From Sphingomonas vulcanisoli (lineage in GTDB: Bacteria; Pseudomonadota; Alphaproteobacteria; Sphingomonadales; Sphingomonadaceae), in the NCBI RefSeq assembly GCF_011761305.1, contig NZ_JAAOZC010000007.1:79735-143734 (forward strand): DNA of 64,000 nt, written 5' to 3'. This document shows positions 30,210-40,917 of this stretch, piece by piece. Both the position numbers and the translations under genes were made by a program. Under the pieces are notes generated by a model. It had not been told where the DNA came from, did not search any database, and worked only from the letters and a program-made list of their open reading frames with translations. Position 1 is the stretch's first letter. Every line of letters begins with the position of its first letter.

Positions 30210-32057
30210 TCAAAACCCCAGCGCGCGCCGCTCCGCGCCCGCGCAATCCAAATCACCCGCCGGCGGGTGATTTCGCCCCGTCACCGCGCGTTTGACCGCC
30301 GTGAGCAGCGTGCTGACCGGGCGGTCCTTCTGCGGGGTGAGGAGGGTGGGGGTGCGGATTGTGCCGTGGGCGTAGATTGCGCCGGGGAGGCGCAGCGCGG
30401 CCTTGCCCTTGGGCGCTCCGGTCAGGGTGAGGTCCAGCGCTTCGGTCGGGAAGGTGATCGTGCCGCGGCCGCTGAGCTGGCTGGCGGCGGTATCGATCAG
30501 CAGCGGGTTGGCGGTGCCGTGGCCGCCGTGCATGTCCAGGCGGAGGACCGCGCAGCGCAGCGCCGTCCGCCCTTGCTTGCCGCCGATCGCCCCGCCGAGA
30601 TCGAAGCCGAGCATCGCGGCGGTCTTGGCGGGCAGCGATCCCGATCGCGCGGCCATGCCGATCGCGCCGTTGGCGTGGCCCACCGCATCGCGCACCGTAT
30701 CGCCGCGGCCCTTAAGCCGCATCCGGCCGATCACCGGCGCCTCGACGCCCGCGCTATTGCCGCCGGTCAGCGTCGAGAAGCTGGCGTTGGCGAGATCGAG
30801 CGCCAGGGTGACGAGCGGCTGCGGCGCATCATCGCGCTGATCGATGATCGCTGTGCCGGTGATCACGCCCTGGCTGAGGCCGATGCGGAGCGGCGCGATC
30901 GTCAGCAGGCGATGGTCCATCGTCAGCGCGCCGCTGGCGCTGTTGATGGGGGAGGGGCTGCGGCGGCTGACCACATGATCCGCCGTCACGCGGAGGACGC
31001 CATCGGTGTTGCGGATCTTGCGGATATTGATCCGCGTATTCGGCACCAGCCTTGGCCCCAGCGCGCGGGCCAGCGCGGCGCCCTTGGCCAGCGCGGCATC
31101 GTTCGAGAGATCGTCGAAATCGAGCTGCGTCGAGCGGATCGTGCCATCGACCTTGCTCCGCCCTTCCAGCTTGCGGATTTCGATCTGGCCGGAGAAGGGG
31201 CTTCGGCCGACGGTGCCGCGGAGCGCGTGAAGCGTCCAGCGATCAGGCGTCCGCGTGACATCCGCCTGCAGCGTGATCGGCTGGGTGGAGAACAGACCGG
31301 CCTCGATCACGCGATCGATGCGATCGAGATCGTCGGCACGTGCGCGGGCGGCGAAGTGCATGTGGGTGGTATCGAGCGGGGCGGCCATGATGCCCCTCGC
31401 CTGCATGGTGAGCGCGGTGCCCTGGATCGCGCCTTCGAACGGCCAGGGGCGATCCGCCGCCATCGGCCCGCCGCGCGCGCGCAGCCGTACCGCCGTGCCG
31501 TTGATCGTGCCGCTGCCCGAGAGGAACAGCCCGGCGGCGGGATCGATGCGGATATTCACGGCGAGGGTGCGGTTGCGCTTGGCATCGCGGTAGCGGAGCA
31601 CGGCATCCTCGATCGAGACGGCGCCGAGGCTGCCGCCGCTGGAGGCGGTTTTGCGCTCGCTCTCCTTGCGCCAATTCTCGCGCCCATCGGCGGCGCGGAC
31701 GAGATCGAGGCGGACGCCGCGCGCGGAGAGCAGATCGCTCCTGAGGTGCCCGCCGAGCAGGGAGAAGAGGTGGACGCGCAGCCGCAGCTCGGCGATCGTC
31801 GCCATGTCGCCGGGGCCGGCCCAGGCGGGCTGCGCGATGCGGATGCCGGTGGCGCGGATGACGGGATTGAAGGACGGGCCGTTCTCGCGCGCCAGCGTGG
31901 CGATCGTCGCCGGGCCACCGAATTGCGTGCCGAGCTGTGCCTCGGCCCGGCCCTTGAGCCAGGTGGCGGGGAAGCTCGCGGCGAGCAATAGCACCAGCGC
32001 CAGCCCGAGGCCCGCGAGGAGGATGATCTTCGCGGTGCGCGATTTGGGCAGGGGCAT
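30210..32057 (-). CDS. AsmA family protein
   Basis: A 615-residue AsmA-like protein from ATG 32057: an N-terminal inner-membrane helix (AKIILLAGLGLALVLLLAA) followed by a long repetitive beta-rich periplasmic region and the C-terminal AsmA motif region (LDLTLTGAPKGKAALRLPGA). AsmA/TamB/YhdP proteins are thought to move phospholipids between membranes. An upstream codon at 32096 is open but lacks homology. It is divergent from the M1 peptidase gene. Confidence 0.88.
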   Translation of the reverse strand: MPLPKSRTAKIILLAGLGLALVLLLAASFPATWLKGRAEAQLGTQFGGPATIATLARENGPSFNPVIRATGIRIAQPAWAGPGDMATIAELRLRVHLFSLLGGHLRSDLLSARGVRLDLVRAADGRENWRKESERKTASSGGSLGAVSIEDAVLRYRDAKRNRTLAVNIRIDPAAGLFLSGSGTINGTAVRLRARGGPMAADRPWPFEGAIQGTALTMQARGIMAAPLDTTHMHFAARARADDLDRIDRVIEAGLFSTQPITLQADVTRTPDRWTLHALRGTVGRSPFSGQIEIRKLEGRSKVDGTIRSTQLDFDDLSNDAALAKGAALARALGPRLVPNTRINIRKIRNTDGVLRVTADHVVSRRSPSPINSASGALTMDHRLLTIAPLRIGLSQGVITGTAIIDQRDDAPQPLVTLALDLANASFSTLTGGNSAGVEAPVIGRMRLKGRGDTVRDAVGHANGAIGMAARSGSLPAKTAAMLGFDLGGAIGGKQGRTALRCAVLRLDMHGGHGTANPLLIDTAASQLSGRGTITFPTEALDLTLTGAPKGKAALRLPGAIYAHGTIRTPTLLTPQKDRPVSTLLTAVKRAVTGRNHPPAGDLDCAGAERRALGF

Positions 32058-32135
32058 TGCGTGGGGGGACGGTCCGCTGCGGCAAAGGTTCCGCAAATGG
32101 CCGAAATGGCATGGGAAGTCGGGGATTTAAGGCAT

Positions 32136-32292
32136 TCTCCCCTCCCTGCAAGGGAGGGGTTGGGGGTGGGTGCGCGCGTCTGCGCGCCCAGAAGACTCGC
32201 GGTCCCTCCGCAACCGAAAGCATCGTCGGGGCATCGAGCCCCGAAGATGCTCACCCACCCCTTGCCCCTCCCTTGACAGGGAGGGGGCGGGT
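32136..32292. repeat. Intergenic hairpin repeat, family A2, copy 1
   Basis: A 157-nt element with outer CTCCCCTCCCTGCAAGGGAG / CCCCTCCCTTGACAGGGAG arms and an internal GTGCGCGCGTCTGCGCGCC block and GCATCGAGCCCC. The same internal block recurs at 34272-34419, so these two form a sub-family and flank the M1 peptidase gene. With its edges it fills the 330-nt gap between AsmA and the peptidase. Confidence 0.85.
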
Positions 32293-32387
32293 TTTGCCTT
32301 GGGGCCGGCGTTGCGCTCGGCCCGCCTGCTCCGGAGAACGTTGGGAGCCTCTTGTCAGTCTTCCACAAACATCGGAAGCCTTGGCGC

Positions 32388-34271
32388 ATGACCAAAGCTC
32401 CACGCCTTCCGCTCCGCTCGCTCACTCTCGCCCTGGCGCTCGCCTCCGCCGCGCAGGCCGCCCCCGATGCGCCTTCGCCGATCCTCACCACGCCCGAGGC
32501 AAGGGACGAGCTGACCTACGCCCGGCCGGAGATCGCGCGCGTTACGCATGTCGATCTCGATCTCACCGCCGATTTCGCCACCCACGTCATGCGCGGCACC
32601 GCGACGCTGGATATCCTCGCGCGGCCGGGCGCGACCGAGATCATCCTCGACGATAACAAGCTGGCGATCAGCAGCGTCACCGATGCCGCGGGCAAGCCGC
32701 TGAAATGGTCGGTCGGCGCCTATGCCGATTACAAGGGCACGCCGCTGACGATCGCGATCGGGGCGGCGCGGCGGATCGTCATCACTTATGCCTCCGATCC
32801 GGGCGCCAGCGCGCTCGGCTGGCTGGCGCCGCCGCTCACCGCGGGCAAGGTGAAGCCCTATCTGTTCAGCCAGGGCGAAAGCATCAACAACCGCAGCTGG
32901 ATCCCGACGCAGGACAGCCCCGGCATCCGCCAGAGCTGGTCGGCGAAGATCACCGTGCCCGCCGATCTCGTCGCGGTGATGAGCGCCGAGCGGCTGACGC
33001 CGAAGGGCGAGGCCGCCGCGCCCGGCTGGCACAGCTACCGCTTCCGCATGGATCATAACGTGCCGCCCTATCTGATCGCGCTGGCGGTGGGCGATATCGC
33101 CTTCCGGGCGATAGATGCGCGCACTGGCGTCTATACCGAGCCTTCGGTGCTGGCGAAGGACGCCTCCGAATTGTCCGACACCGGCAGGATGGTGACGACC
33201 GCCGAGGGGCTTTACGGCAAATATCGCTGGGGCCGCTATGACGTGCTGGTGCTCCCGCCCTCCTTCCCGTTCGGCGGGATGGAGAACCCGACTTTGACCT
33301 TCGCGACGCCGACGATCATCACCGGCGACAAGAGCAATGTCGATGTCATCGCGCACGAGCTGGCGCACAGCTGGTCGGGCAATCTCGTTACCAACGCCAC
33401 CTGGTCGGACAGCTGGCTCAACGAGGGCTTCACCACCTATTTCGAGAACCGCATCGACGAGGCGCTCTACGGCAAGGAGCGCGCGGCGACGCTGGCCGAT
33501 CTATTGTGGGACAATCTCCAGCGCGATCTCAAGGGCGCACCCGATGCGGACGCGACGCGGCTGCACGGCAAGCCCGAGGGCACCTATGGCGAGCTGGATT
33601 ATACCAAGGGCTCCACCTTCCTGCGCACCATTGAATATACGGTCGGGCGGGCGCGGTGGGATGCCTATCTCGGCGATTATTTCGATCGCCACGCCTTCCA
33701 GCCGCAGACCACGGCGGGCTTCCTCGCCGATCTGCGCGCGCATCTGATCAAGGGCGATGCCGCGCTGGAGGCCAAGCTGCAGCTCGATACCTGGGCCTAT
33801 GCGCCGGGGCTGCCGAGCAATGCTGTGCACGTCCATTCGGAAACGCTGGCCAAGATCGATGCGCTGCTGGCGCGGGTCAACGCAGGCGCGCCGATCGCCA
33901 GCGTCGATGCGGCGCACTGGTCGACGCAGGAGTGGCTGCGCTTCCTCAACGGCCTGCCCCGCCAGCAGACGGCGGCGCGGCTGGCCGAGCTCGATCGCAC
34001 GTTGCACCTTTCGAGCTCGACCAACGCCTATATCCGCTCGGCCTGGCTCGTGCTGGCGATCGCCAACCGCTACGATCCGGCGGTCCCCGCTATCGCCGAT
34101 TTCCTGCCGAGCGTCGGGCGCGGGCTGCTGATCTATCCGGTCTATCGCGCGCTCAAGCAGCAGGGCGATTGGGGGATGGCGATCGCGCGGCGGGATTATG
34201 CGGTGGCGCGTGGTGGGTATCACCCGACCGTGGTGAGCGCGCTGGATAAGATGCTGGGGTGGAAGGGCTAA
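32388..34271 (+). CDS. M1 family metallopeptidase (aminopeptidase N-like), exported
   Basis: A 627-residue zinc aminopeptidase. The signal peptide covers about residues 1-25 (LTLALALASAAQA). The exopeptidase motif FGGMENP is near residue 295 and the zinc site HELAHSWSGN at about 323-332, with the third ligand in LNEGFTTYFE. The C-terminal helical domain is present. It removes N-terminal amino acids from peptides, probably in the periplasm. ATG 32388 is chosen; TTG 32352 would place extra residues before the leader. Confidence 0.92.
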   Translation: MTKAPRLPLRSLTLALALASAAQAAPDAPSPILTTPEARDELTYARPEIARVTHVDLDLTADFATHVMRGTATLDILARPGATEIILDDNKLAISSVTDAAGKPLKWSVGAYADYKGTPLTIAIGAARRIVITYASDPGASALGWLAPPLTAGKVKPYLFSQGESINNRSWIPTQDSPGIRQSWSAKITVPADLVAVMSAERLTPKGEAAAPGWHSYRFRMDHNVPPYLIALAVGDIAFRAIDARTGVYTEPSVLAKDASELSDTGRMVTTAEGLYGKYRWGRYDVLVLPPSFPFGGMENPTLTFATPTIITGDKSNVDVIAHELAHSWSGNLVTNATWSDSWLNEGFTTYFENRIDEALYGKERAATLADLLWDNLQRDLKGAPDADATRLHGKPEGTYGELDYTKGSTFLRTIEYTVGRARWDAYLGDYFDRHAFQPQTTAGFLADLRAHLIKGDAALEAKLQLDTWAYAPGLPSNAVHVHSETLAKIDALLARVNAGAPIASVDAAHWSTQEWLRFLNGLPRQQTAARLAELDRTLHLSSSTNAYIRSAWLVLAIANRYDPAVPAIADFLPSVGRGLLIYPVYRALKQQGDWGMAIARRDYAVARGGYHPTVVSALDKMLGWKG

Positions 34272-34417
34272 TCACACCTCCCTGCTTGCAGGGAGGGGGC
34301 GGGGGTGCGTGCGCGCGTCTGCGCGCCTGGAAGACTTCGTGCGTGATAGCCTCTGAAGGGGCATCGAGCCCCTTCAGAGGCTGACCCACCCCTTGCCCCT
34401 CCCTTGAAAGGGAGGGG

Positions 34418-34419
<2 letters not shown>
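34272..34419. repeat. Intergenic hairpin repeat, family A2, copy 2
   Basis: It begins right after the M1 peptidase stop with CACCTCCCTGCTTGCAGGGA and ends CCTCCCTTGAAAGGGAGGGG, overlapping the rutA stop by two bases. The internal GTGCGCGCGTCTGCGCGCC and a long GCCTCTGAAGGGGC...GCCCCTTCAGAGGC stem are prominent. It lies between convergent genes and is likely a bidirectional terminator. Confidence 0.86.
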
Positions 34420-35482
<1,063 letters not shown>

Positions 35483-35632
35483 AACGTCATCCCTTCATGG
35501 CCGGCCTGCCAAGGCGTGGCCCGTAATCGGTGACGTTCGCCGGATGGCGGCGCCGATGCAAGGCCTGTGATTTGACAAGGCCGGGGTGCGGGTGATCAGA
35601 AGAAGCAAGCATCAAGCGGCGGGAGTCATGCC

Positions 35633-37363
35633 ATTTCCAAGCGTCTGACCCTCGCGCTGGCGGCCCTCGCAATCGTCGGTGCGTGCCACCGCGTGCCACG
35701 CCCCGGCGAGCCCGCGCTGACCGAGCATACCAAATCTTCGGGCCTGCCGATGACCGTCGAGCAGCGCGCGGTGCGGTTCGCCCACGCCGATCTCGCGATC
35801 GAGGTAAAGCCCGAAAGCCATGCGATCGAGGGCGTGGCGACGCTGACCTTCGTTCCCGACCGCGTGCTGACCGGGATGGCGCTGGATCTGGACCGCAATT
35901 TGCCGATCAGCGCCATAGCCGTGGATGGCGTGGCGGTGGACGCGAAGGATTGGAGCAATCCCGAGGGGCGGCTGACGATCAAGCTGCCCAAGCCCGCCAT
36001 GCCGCGCAAACCGTTCACGATCCGCATCGCTTATGGCGGCCAGCCGCATGTCGCGGTCAAGGCGCCGTGGGATGGCGGCTTCGTCTGGAGCAAGACCGCC
36101 GACGGCCAGCCGTGGATCGCCACCGCGGTGGAGGGCGAGGGCTGCGATCTGTTCTGGCCGTGCATCGATCATCCGATGGGTGAGCCCGCTCTGGTCGATC
36201 TGCACATCACCGTACCCGCAGCTCTGTCGGCGCCCGCCAACGGCGTGTTAATCGGGGTGCGCGATGCGGGGCAGGGGCGGCGGACCTGGGATTGGCGCGT
36301 CAAGCATCCCAACACCTATGCGATCGCGCTGGATATCGGGCCGTTCGGGCTGCTGCACGGTTTCTACAACAGCCGCTTCGGCAACCGTATCCCGCTCCAG
36401 CTCTGGTATCTCAAGGGTCATGAGAAACAGGCGCGCGGGCTTTACGCCGAATTCGGCCCGACGCTCGATTTCTTCGAGAGCATGATCGGCCCCTATCCGT
36501 TCGGCGATGAGAAGCTCGGCGTGGTCGAGACGCCGCACAAGGGCATGGAGCACCAGACGATCAACGCCTACGGCAATGATTATGCCAAGGATATCAGCGG
36601 CTATGACTGGTTGTTCCAGCATGAGTTCAGCCACGAATGGTTCGGGAACCAGCTGACCAACCGCAGCTGGGACGATTATTGGCTGCACGAGGGCTATGGA
36701 TCGTACATGCAGCCGCTCTACGGCCAGTGGCGCGGTGGGGATTACGAATATCTCGGCGAGCTGCGCGATCAATCCAAGCGCATGCTCAACAAGCATCCCA
36801 TCGTCACCGGCCACCCGCTGACCGAGGATGATGTCTATAGCGAGAAGACCGGCCCCGGCATCGACATCTATATGAAGGCGAGCTGGATGCTGCACACGCT
36901 GCGCGGATTGATCGGGGACAAGGCCTTTTTCGAGGTGACGCGGCGCATCGTCTATGGCCGCCCCGATCCCAGGCCCGGCAATTTCGCGCCGCGCTACGCC
37001 TCCACGCCCGACTATATCCGCATCGTCGATAGCGTGACCAGGCAGAAGCTGGACTGGTTCTTCGATGTCTATCTGCGATCGGCCAAGCTGCCGGAGTTGG
37101 CGCAGCGCCGCACCGGCAACCGCCTCGATCTCTGGTGGCGGACGCCGGGCGGCAAGCCGTTTCCGATGCCGATCGAGGTGCAGGTGGGGGAGAGCATCAC
37201 GCGCGTGGCGATGACGGGCGGGAAGGGGAGCCTGGTCGTGCCCGCGGGCGCGCATGTGGTGATCGATCCGATGGCCAGGGTATTGCGGCGGTCGACCGAT
37301 CAGGAGGCGTATCGGGTGTGGCAGGATGCGGCAGATGCCAAGAAGAAGGCGGCGAAGGGGTGA
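35633..37363 (+). CDS. M1 family metallopeptidase, putative lipoprotein
   Basis: A zinc aminopeptidase with the MEHQTINAYG substrate motif, the zinc site HEFSHEWFGNQ near residue 330 and WLHEGYGSYM with the third ligand. A frame with no ATG, GTG or TTG before 35693 encodes KRLTLALAALAIVGAC, a lipoprotein signal with lipobox VGAC. The only nearby ATG (35628) is out of frame. An ATT at 35633 lies 7 nt after GGGAG, so either it is a rare AUU start or a 1-nt deletion has disrupted the start. If neither holds, GTG 35693 gives a leaderless 556-residue protein. Confidence 0.82.
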   Translation: MSKRLTLALAALAIVGACHRVPRPGEPALTEHTKSSGLPMTVEQRAVRFAHADLAIEVKPESHAIEGVATLTFVPDRVLTGMALDLDRNLPISAIAVDGVAVDAKDWSNPEGRLTIKLPKPAMPRKPFTIRIAYGGQPHVAVKAPWDGGFVWSKTADGQPWIATAVEGEGCDLFWPCIDHPMGEPALVDLHITVPAALSAPANGVLIGVRDAGQGRRTWDWRVKHPNTYAIALDIGPFGLLHGFYNSRFGNRIPLQLWYLKGHEKQARGLYAEFGPTLDFFESMIGPYPFGDEKLGVVETPHKGMEHQTINAYGNDYAKDISGYDWLFQHEFSHEWFGNQLTNRSWDDYWLHEGYGSYMQPLYGQWRGGDYEYLGELRDQSKRMLNKHPIVTGHPLTEDDVYSEKTGPGIDIYMKASWMLHTLRGLIGDKAFFEVTRRIVYGRPDPRPGNFAPRYASTPDYIRIVDSVTRQKLDWFFDVYLRSAKLPELAQRRTGNRLDLWWRTPGGKPFPMPIEVQVGESITRVAMTGGKGSLVVPAGAHVVIDPMARVLRRSTDQEAYRVWQDAADAKKKAAKG

Positions 37364-37371
37364 CGCCGCCT

Positions 37372-37492
37372 AATCCTCCCCTGCAAGGGGAGGTGGCGCG
37401 CGCAGCGCGTCGGAGGGGTATCCCGCTATCGGAAGGGTGAGACCCCTCCGTCAGGCCTTCGGCCTGCCACCTCCCCTTGCAGGGGAGGATTG
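37372..37492. repeat. Intergenic hairpin repeat (family A), copy 5
   Basis: Outer arms AATCCTCCCCTGCAAGGGGA / CCCCTTGCAGGGGAGGATT and inner GGAGGGGTATCCCGCTATC are almost the same as copy 3 (20074-20196). It lies between the convergent M1 lipoprotein and argF genes and may terminate both. Confidence 0.88.
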
Positions 37493-37496
37493 GATG

Positions 37497-38429
37497 TCAT
37501 CCCAACTTGCCCAAACACCACAGCAGCACCGCCTTCTGCGCATGCAACCGGTTCTCCGCCTCATCCCAGATCGCCGATTGCGGGCCGTCGATCACCGCGT
37601 CGGTCACTTCCTCGCCGCGGTGCGCGGGGAGGCAGTGGAGGAAGAGGCTACCCTTGTCCGCCTGGCCCATCAGCGCCTCATCGACCTGATAGGGGGCCAG
37701 CGCGGCGAGCTTTTCCCCGGCGTGCGCCTGGCCCATCGAGATCCAGGTATCGGTGACGACGATATCCGCGCCCTTGGCCGCTTCCTGTGGATCGCGGGTG
37801 AGGAGCGGGGGGCGGTTGCCGGCGCGCGCGCGGGCGGCCTCCACGATTGCCGGATCGGGATCATAGCCCTCGGGCGTCGCCGCCGCGACATCGAAGCCGA
37901 GCAGACTGCCCGCCTCGATGATCGAATGCAGCACGTTGTTGCCGTCGCCCAGCCACACCCAGCGCGTGCCCTCGATCGCGCCCTTGCGCTCGATTACCGT
38001 CAGCATGTCCGCCATGATCTGGCAGGGGTGGCTCTTGTCGGTGAGGCCGTTGATCACGGGCACCGTGGCGTAACGCGCCAGTTCCTCGACCTTGGCATGA
38101 TCGTCGGTGCGGATCATGATCGCATCGACGTAGCGCGACAGCACCCGCGCCGTATCGGCGACGCTCTCGCCGCGGCCGAGCTGCATCGATCCCGCATCCA
38201 TCACGATCGTCGTGCCGCCCAACTGGCGCATCGCCATATCGAACGAAACGCGGGTGCGGGTGCTGTTCTTCTCGAAGATCATCGCCAGCACGAAGCCTTC
38301 GAGCGGGCGATCGGTATCGACGCGGCCTTTGGTCCAGCCCGCGCGGGCCTGCTTGCGGCGCTGGGCTTCGGCCAGCATGGACCGCAGCGCATCCGGCCCG
38401 GCATCGGCGAGATCGAGGAAGTGGTTCAT
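37497..38429 (-). CDS. argF: Ornithine carbamoyltransferase
   Basis: A 310-residue OTCase forming citrulline from ornithine and carbamoyl phosphate in arginine synthesis. The carbamoyl-phosphate motif [12 protein letters not shown], the HPCQIMADM segment and the ornithine-binding [13 protein letters not shown] are present. ATG 38429 ([11 protein letters not shown]) is the start; the open extension to 38528 is encoded by a hairpin repeat. It lies downstream of argD, the usual argD-argF order in alphaproteobacteria. Confidence 0.95.
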   Translation of the reverse strand: MNHFLDLADAGPDALRSMLAEAQRRKQARAGWTKGRVDTDRPLEGFVLAMIFEKNSTRTRVSFDMAMRQLGGTTIVMDAGSMQLGRGESVADTARVLSRYVDAIMIRTDDHAKVEELARYATVPVINGLTDKSHPCQIMADMLTVIERKGAIEGTRWVWLGDGNNVLHSIIEAGSLLGFDVAAATPEGYDPDPAIVEAARARAGNRPPLLTRDPQEAAKGADIVVTDTWISMGQAHAGEKLAALAPYQVDEALMGQADKGSLFLHCLPAHRGEEVTDAVIDGPQSAIWDEAENRLHAQKAVLLWCLGKLG

Positions 38430-38448
38430 CGCTTCACAAACCCCCAAG

Positions 38449-38534
38449 CCGTTTGCCCTGAGCCTGTCGAAGGGCCGTTCTTCTTCGCTGATCGGCAAAG
38501 AAAAGCAGTGCTTCGACAGGCTCAGCACGAACGG
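38449..38534. repeat. Inverted pair of family-B repeats between argF and argD
   Basis: Arms 38449-38475 (GCCCTGAGCCTGTCGAAGGG) and 38507-38534 (TGCTTCGACAGGCTCAGCAC) face each other, with about 31 nt between. The pair lies in the argD-argF spacer, so it would be co-transcribed and may set the relative expression of the two genes. Confidence 0.85.
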
Positions 38535-38543
38535 GAAATTAAA

Positions 38544-39740
38544 TTACGCCGCTTCCTTCACCGGAAAGCTCCGCGCGCCCGCCGACAGCTTTTCGATGCA
38601 CTCGGCGATATGGCTGTCCTCGATATTCAAGGGCGGCAGGATGCGGACGACATTGTCGCTGGCGGATACCAGCAGCAGGTGATGCTCGTCGCGCACATGC
38701 GCCACGAAATCGCGCGCTTCTGCGCCCGGCTTGAGCTTGAGGCCGAGCATCAGTCCGAGCCCGCGCACTTCCTCGAACAGATGATCGTGGTTGGGGATTA
38801 ATTGCTCCAGGCTGGCGCGCAGCCGATCGCCGAGCCGCCGCACCTCGGCGAGGAATTCCTCGGTGCCGACGATATCAAGCACCGCCAGCCCCACCGCCAT
38901 GCCCAGCGGATTGCCGCCGTAGGTGGAACCATGCGTGCCGACGACCATGCCCTTGGCGGCCTCCTCGGTCACAAGGCAGGCGCCGAGCGGAAAGCCGCCG
39001 CCGATGCCTTTGGCGACGGCCATGATATCGGGCGTGATGCCATATTGCTCATAGGCGAAGAAGGTGCCCGTCCGGCAATAGCCGCACTGCACCTCGTCGA
39101 AGATCAGCAGCAGGCCGTGTTCATCGCACAGGCGGCGCAGGCCGGTGATGAAGTCGGGCGTGCCGACCGAGACGCCGCCCTCGCCCTGCACGGGCTCGAC
39201 CAGGATGCCCGCACAATCCGGTCCGATCGCCGCCTCTACCGCGGCGAGATCGTTGAACGGCAGCACGGTGAAGCCGGGCAGCAGCGGCTCGAAGCCGTCG
39301 CGCATCTTGGGCTGATCGGTCGCCGAGATCGCGCCGAGAGTGCGGCCGTGGAAGGCGTTCGAGAAGCTGATGATGCGGTGCCGTTCGGGCTGGCCGTTGG
39401 CATAATGATAGCGGCGCGCGGTCTTGATCGCACAGTCGATCGCCTCGGCGCCCGAATTGGTGAAGAACATCGTATCGGCGAAGGTCTTGTCGACCAGCCG
39501 CTGCGCCAGCTCATCGCCGAGCGGCATGCCATAGAGATTGGAGCAATGCATCAGCGTCGCCGCCTGATCGGCGATCGCCTTGACGATCGCCGGGTGGCTG
39601 TGGCCGAGGATATTGACCGCGATGCCGGCGGCCATATCGAGATATTTCTCGCCGCCTTCGCTCCAGAGATACGCACCATCGCCTCGCACCGGACGCACGC
39701 CGCACCGCTGGTATACGGGCATGATGGGCGTAATCGTCAT
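38544..39740 (-). CDS. argD: Acetylornithine aminotransferase
   Basis: A 398-residue class III PLP-dependent aminotransferase converting N-acetylglutamate semialdehyde to N-acetylornithine. Motifs: FFTNSGAEAIDCAIKTARRY, LIFDEVQCGYCRTG, the PLP lysine in MAVAKGIGGGFPLGA and HGSTYGGNPLGMAVG. ATG 39740 has GGAG 8 nt upstream; GTG 39749 would place GGAG too close. It is followed by argF after a hairpin-repeat spacer. Confidence 0.94.
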   Translation of the reverse strand: MTITPIMPVYQRCGVRPVRGDGAYLWSEGGEKYLDMAAGIAVNILGHSHPAIVKAIADQAATLMHCSNLYGMPLGDELAQRLVDKTFADTMFFTNSGAEAIDCAIKTARRYHYANGQPERHRIISFSNAFHGRTLGAISATDQPKMRDGFEPLLPGFTVLPFNDLAAVEAAIGPDCAGILVEPVQGEGGVSVGTPDFITGLRRLCDEHGLLLIFDEVQCGYCRTGTFFAYEQYGITPDIMAVAKGIGGGFPLGACLVTEEAAKGMVVGTHGSTYGGNPLGMAVGLAVLDIVGTEEFLAEVRRLGDRLRASLEQLIPNHDHLFEEVRGLGLMLGLKLKPGAEARDFVAHVRDEHHLLLVSASDNVVRILPPLNIEDSHIAECIEKLSAGARSFPVKEAA

Positions 39741-39790
39741 CGGCGTCACTCCAAAGGAAAGGTGCTCAAAAAGCTCCGGAAACGAGAAGA

Positions 39791-39808
39791 GCGGCCCAAA
39801 AGGGCCGC
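39791..39808 (-). promoter_or_regulatory. G+C-rich hairpin in the argD leader
   Basis: GCGGCCCAAAAGGGCCGC is a perfect 7-bp stem with a 4-nt loop, 51-68 nt upstream of the argD start. Read toward argD it is followed by a pyrimidine-rich TCTTCTCGTTT, giving a weakly terminator-like look. It may be an attenuator or simply the end of an upstream transcript. No leader peptide is recognised. Confidence 0.4.
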
Positions 39809-39953
39809 CCGGGGAGGCGCGCCTATAGTTTGGCGCCGATAGGGGTGCAACCGATTCTCAAGCGCCTTTGTACTTCGGCGCAGGCCGGAATGAGGGCGGT
39901 AGGCGATGCGCTCGATGCTCCAGGGCTCCGGCCTGCGCCGGAGCACGGCGTCC

Positions 39954-40841
39954 CTATTTGATCTCGCGCACCGGCGGCAGCGCGCTGCACAGATCGATCG
40001 CGCCCGCAGGCCGCACGTAGAAATCGTCCTTGCGGTTGGCTTTGATATGCACCCAGGCATCGAAGCTGGCGCTGTCGCTGCGCAACATTTCGAGGTGCGG
40101 ACGATCGGAGGCGGGGAGTTCGTTTGCCATCGTCACGCGGACGATCGGCAGCATCTTCACTTTCGCATCATAGAAGCCCATCGCGCCCTGGCCGCGCGGC
40201 AGCGCCGTCAGATGCTCCATCCCCCACAGCACGCGCCCGACGACGGTGATGTTGCGATCGAGCTGGCGCGCGGGCTGGGCGATGATCGTGTACAGCTCCA
40301 TGCCGTTGCCGTTATCGGGCGAATTGCTCCGCCCGACGCCAACCATGCCGTAGCAGTGCGTCAGCCACGCCGTCGCGCCGTCGCGCGCCACCGGCCATGG
40401 TCCGACGAGCCCGACCTGCGGCGCAAAGGTATCGCGATAGGGCAGCGCCTTGAACGCCAGGCCTGCGACAGGCCGCTCATATTCCGCAGGCAACTTCTCG
40501 ACCGCGCCGGGCGGCAAAGGCTTCTTGTCATCGGGATCGCCCCATTGCGTGACATAGCCATCCTGCACGCGATCGATCCACAGCCCATCATACCAATGCG
40601 CCTTGGCCATCGCCTCGATATTGCCGACATGGCCGGGCGCGAACTCCGGCGCGAGCAGGATCGCGACGCGGCCCCCGCCTGCCAACTCCATCACCATGAG
40701 ATGATCGAGCGGCACTGGCGCCCAATCTCCGGCAGGCGCCCTTTCCAGCACCGAAGCGGGCGTCGCGGGCTTGGGCGGATCGGCGGCAAGCGCGGCAGTG
40801 GCGACGAGGAGGGCGAGGGCGGGGGTGAGCGATCGGATCAT
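39954..40841 (-). CDS. Cyclophilin-type peptidyl-prolyl cis-trans isomerase, exported
   Basis: A 295-residue protein with a signal peptide (MIRSLTPALALLVATAALAA). The cyclophilin core is long and divergent: LAPEFAPGHVGNIEAMAKAH, THCYGMVGVGRSNSPDNGNG and ITVVGRVLWGMEHLTALPRG. Presumed role: folding of periplasmic proteins. ATG 40841 is chosen; the open extension to 41009 reads through the antisense of the tRNA-Ser gene and is not coding. Confidence 0.85.
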   Translation of the reverse strand: MIRSLTPALALLVATAALAADPPKPATPASVLERAPAGDWAPVPLDHLMVMELAGGGRVAILLAPEFAPGHVGNIEAMAKAHWYDGLWIDRVQDGYVTQWGDPDDKKPLPPGAVEKLPAEYERPVAGLAFKALPYRDTFAPQVGLVGPWPVARDGATAWLTHCYGMVGVGRSNSPDNGNGMELYTIIAQPARQLDRNITVVGRVLWGMEHLTALPRGQGAMGFYDAKVKMLPIVRVTMANELPASDRPHLEMLRSDSASFDAWVHIKANRKDDFYVRPAGAIDLCSALPPVREIK

Positions 40842-40917
40842 GCGCCAAGCCTGCCACGTTTCCCCGGCTTGCGAAACCAGCCCCACCGCTCTAGTGCCCC
40901 GGCCTTCCAAGGCATGC

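Noticed and set aside
30168..31991. Plus-strand open frame of 607 codons opposite the AsmA gene
   Set aside because: Antisense shadow; the AsmA reading has the membrane helix and family motifs.
37497..38528. Longer ArgF starting at 38528
   Set aside because: The extra 33 residues come from the family-B repeat pair; ATG 38429 matches ornithine carbamoyltransferase N-termini.
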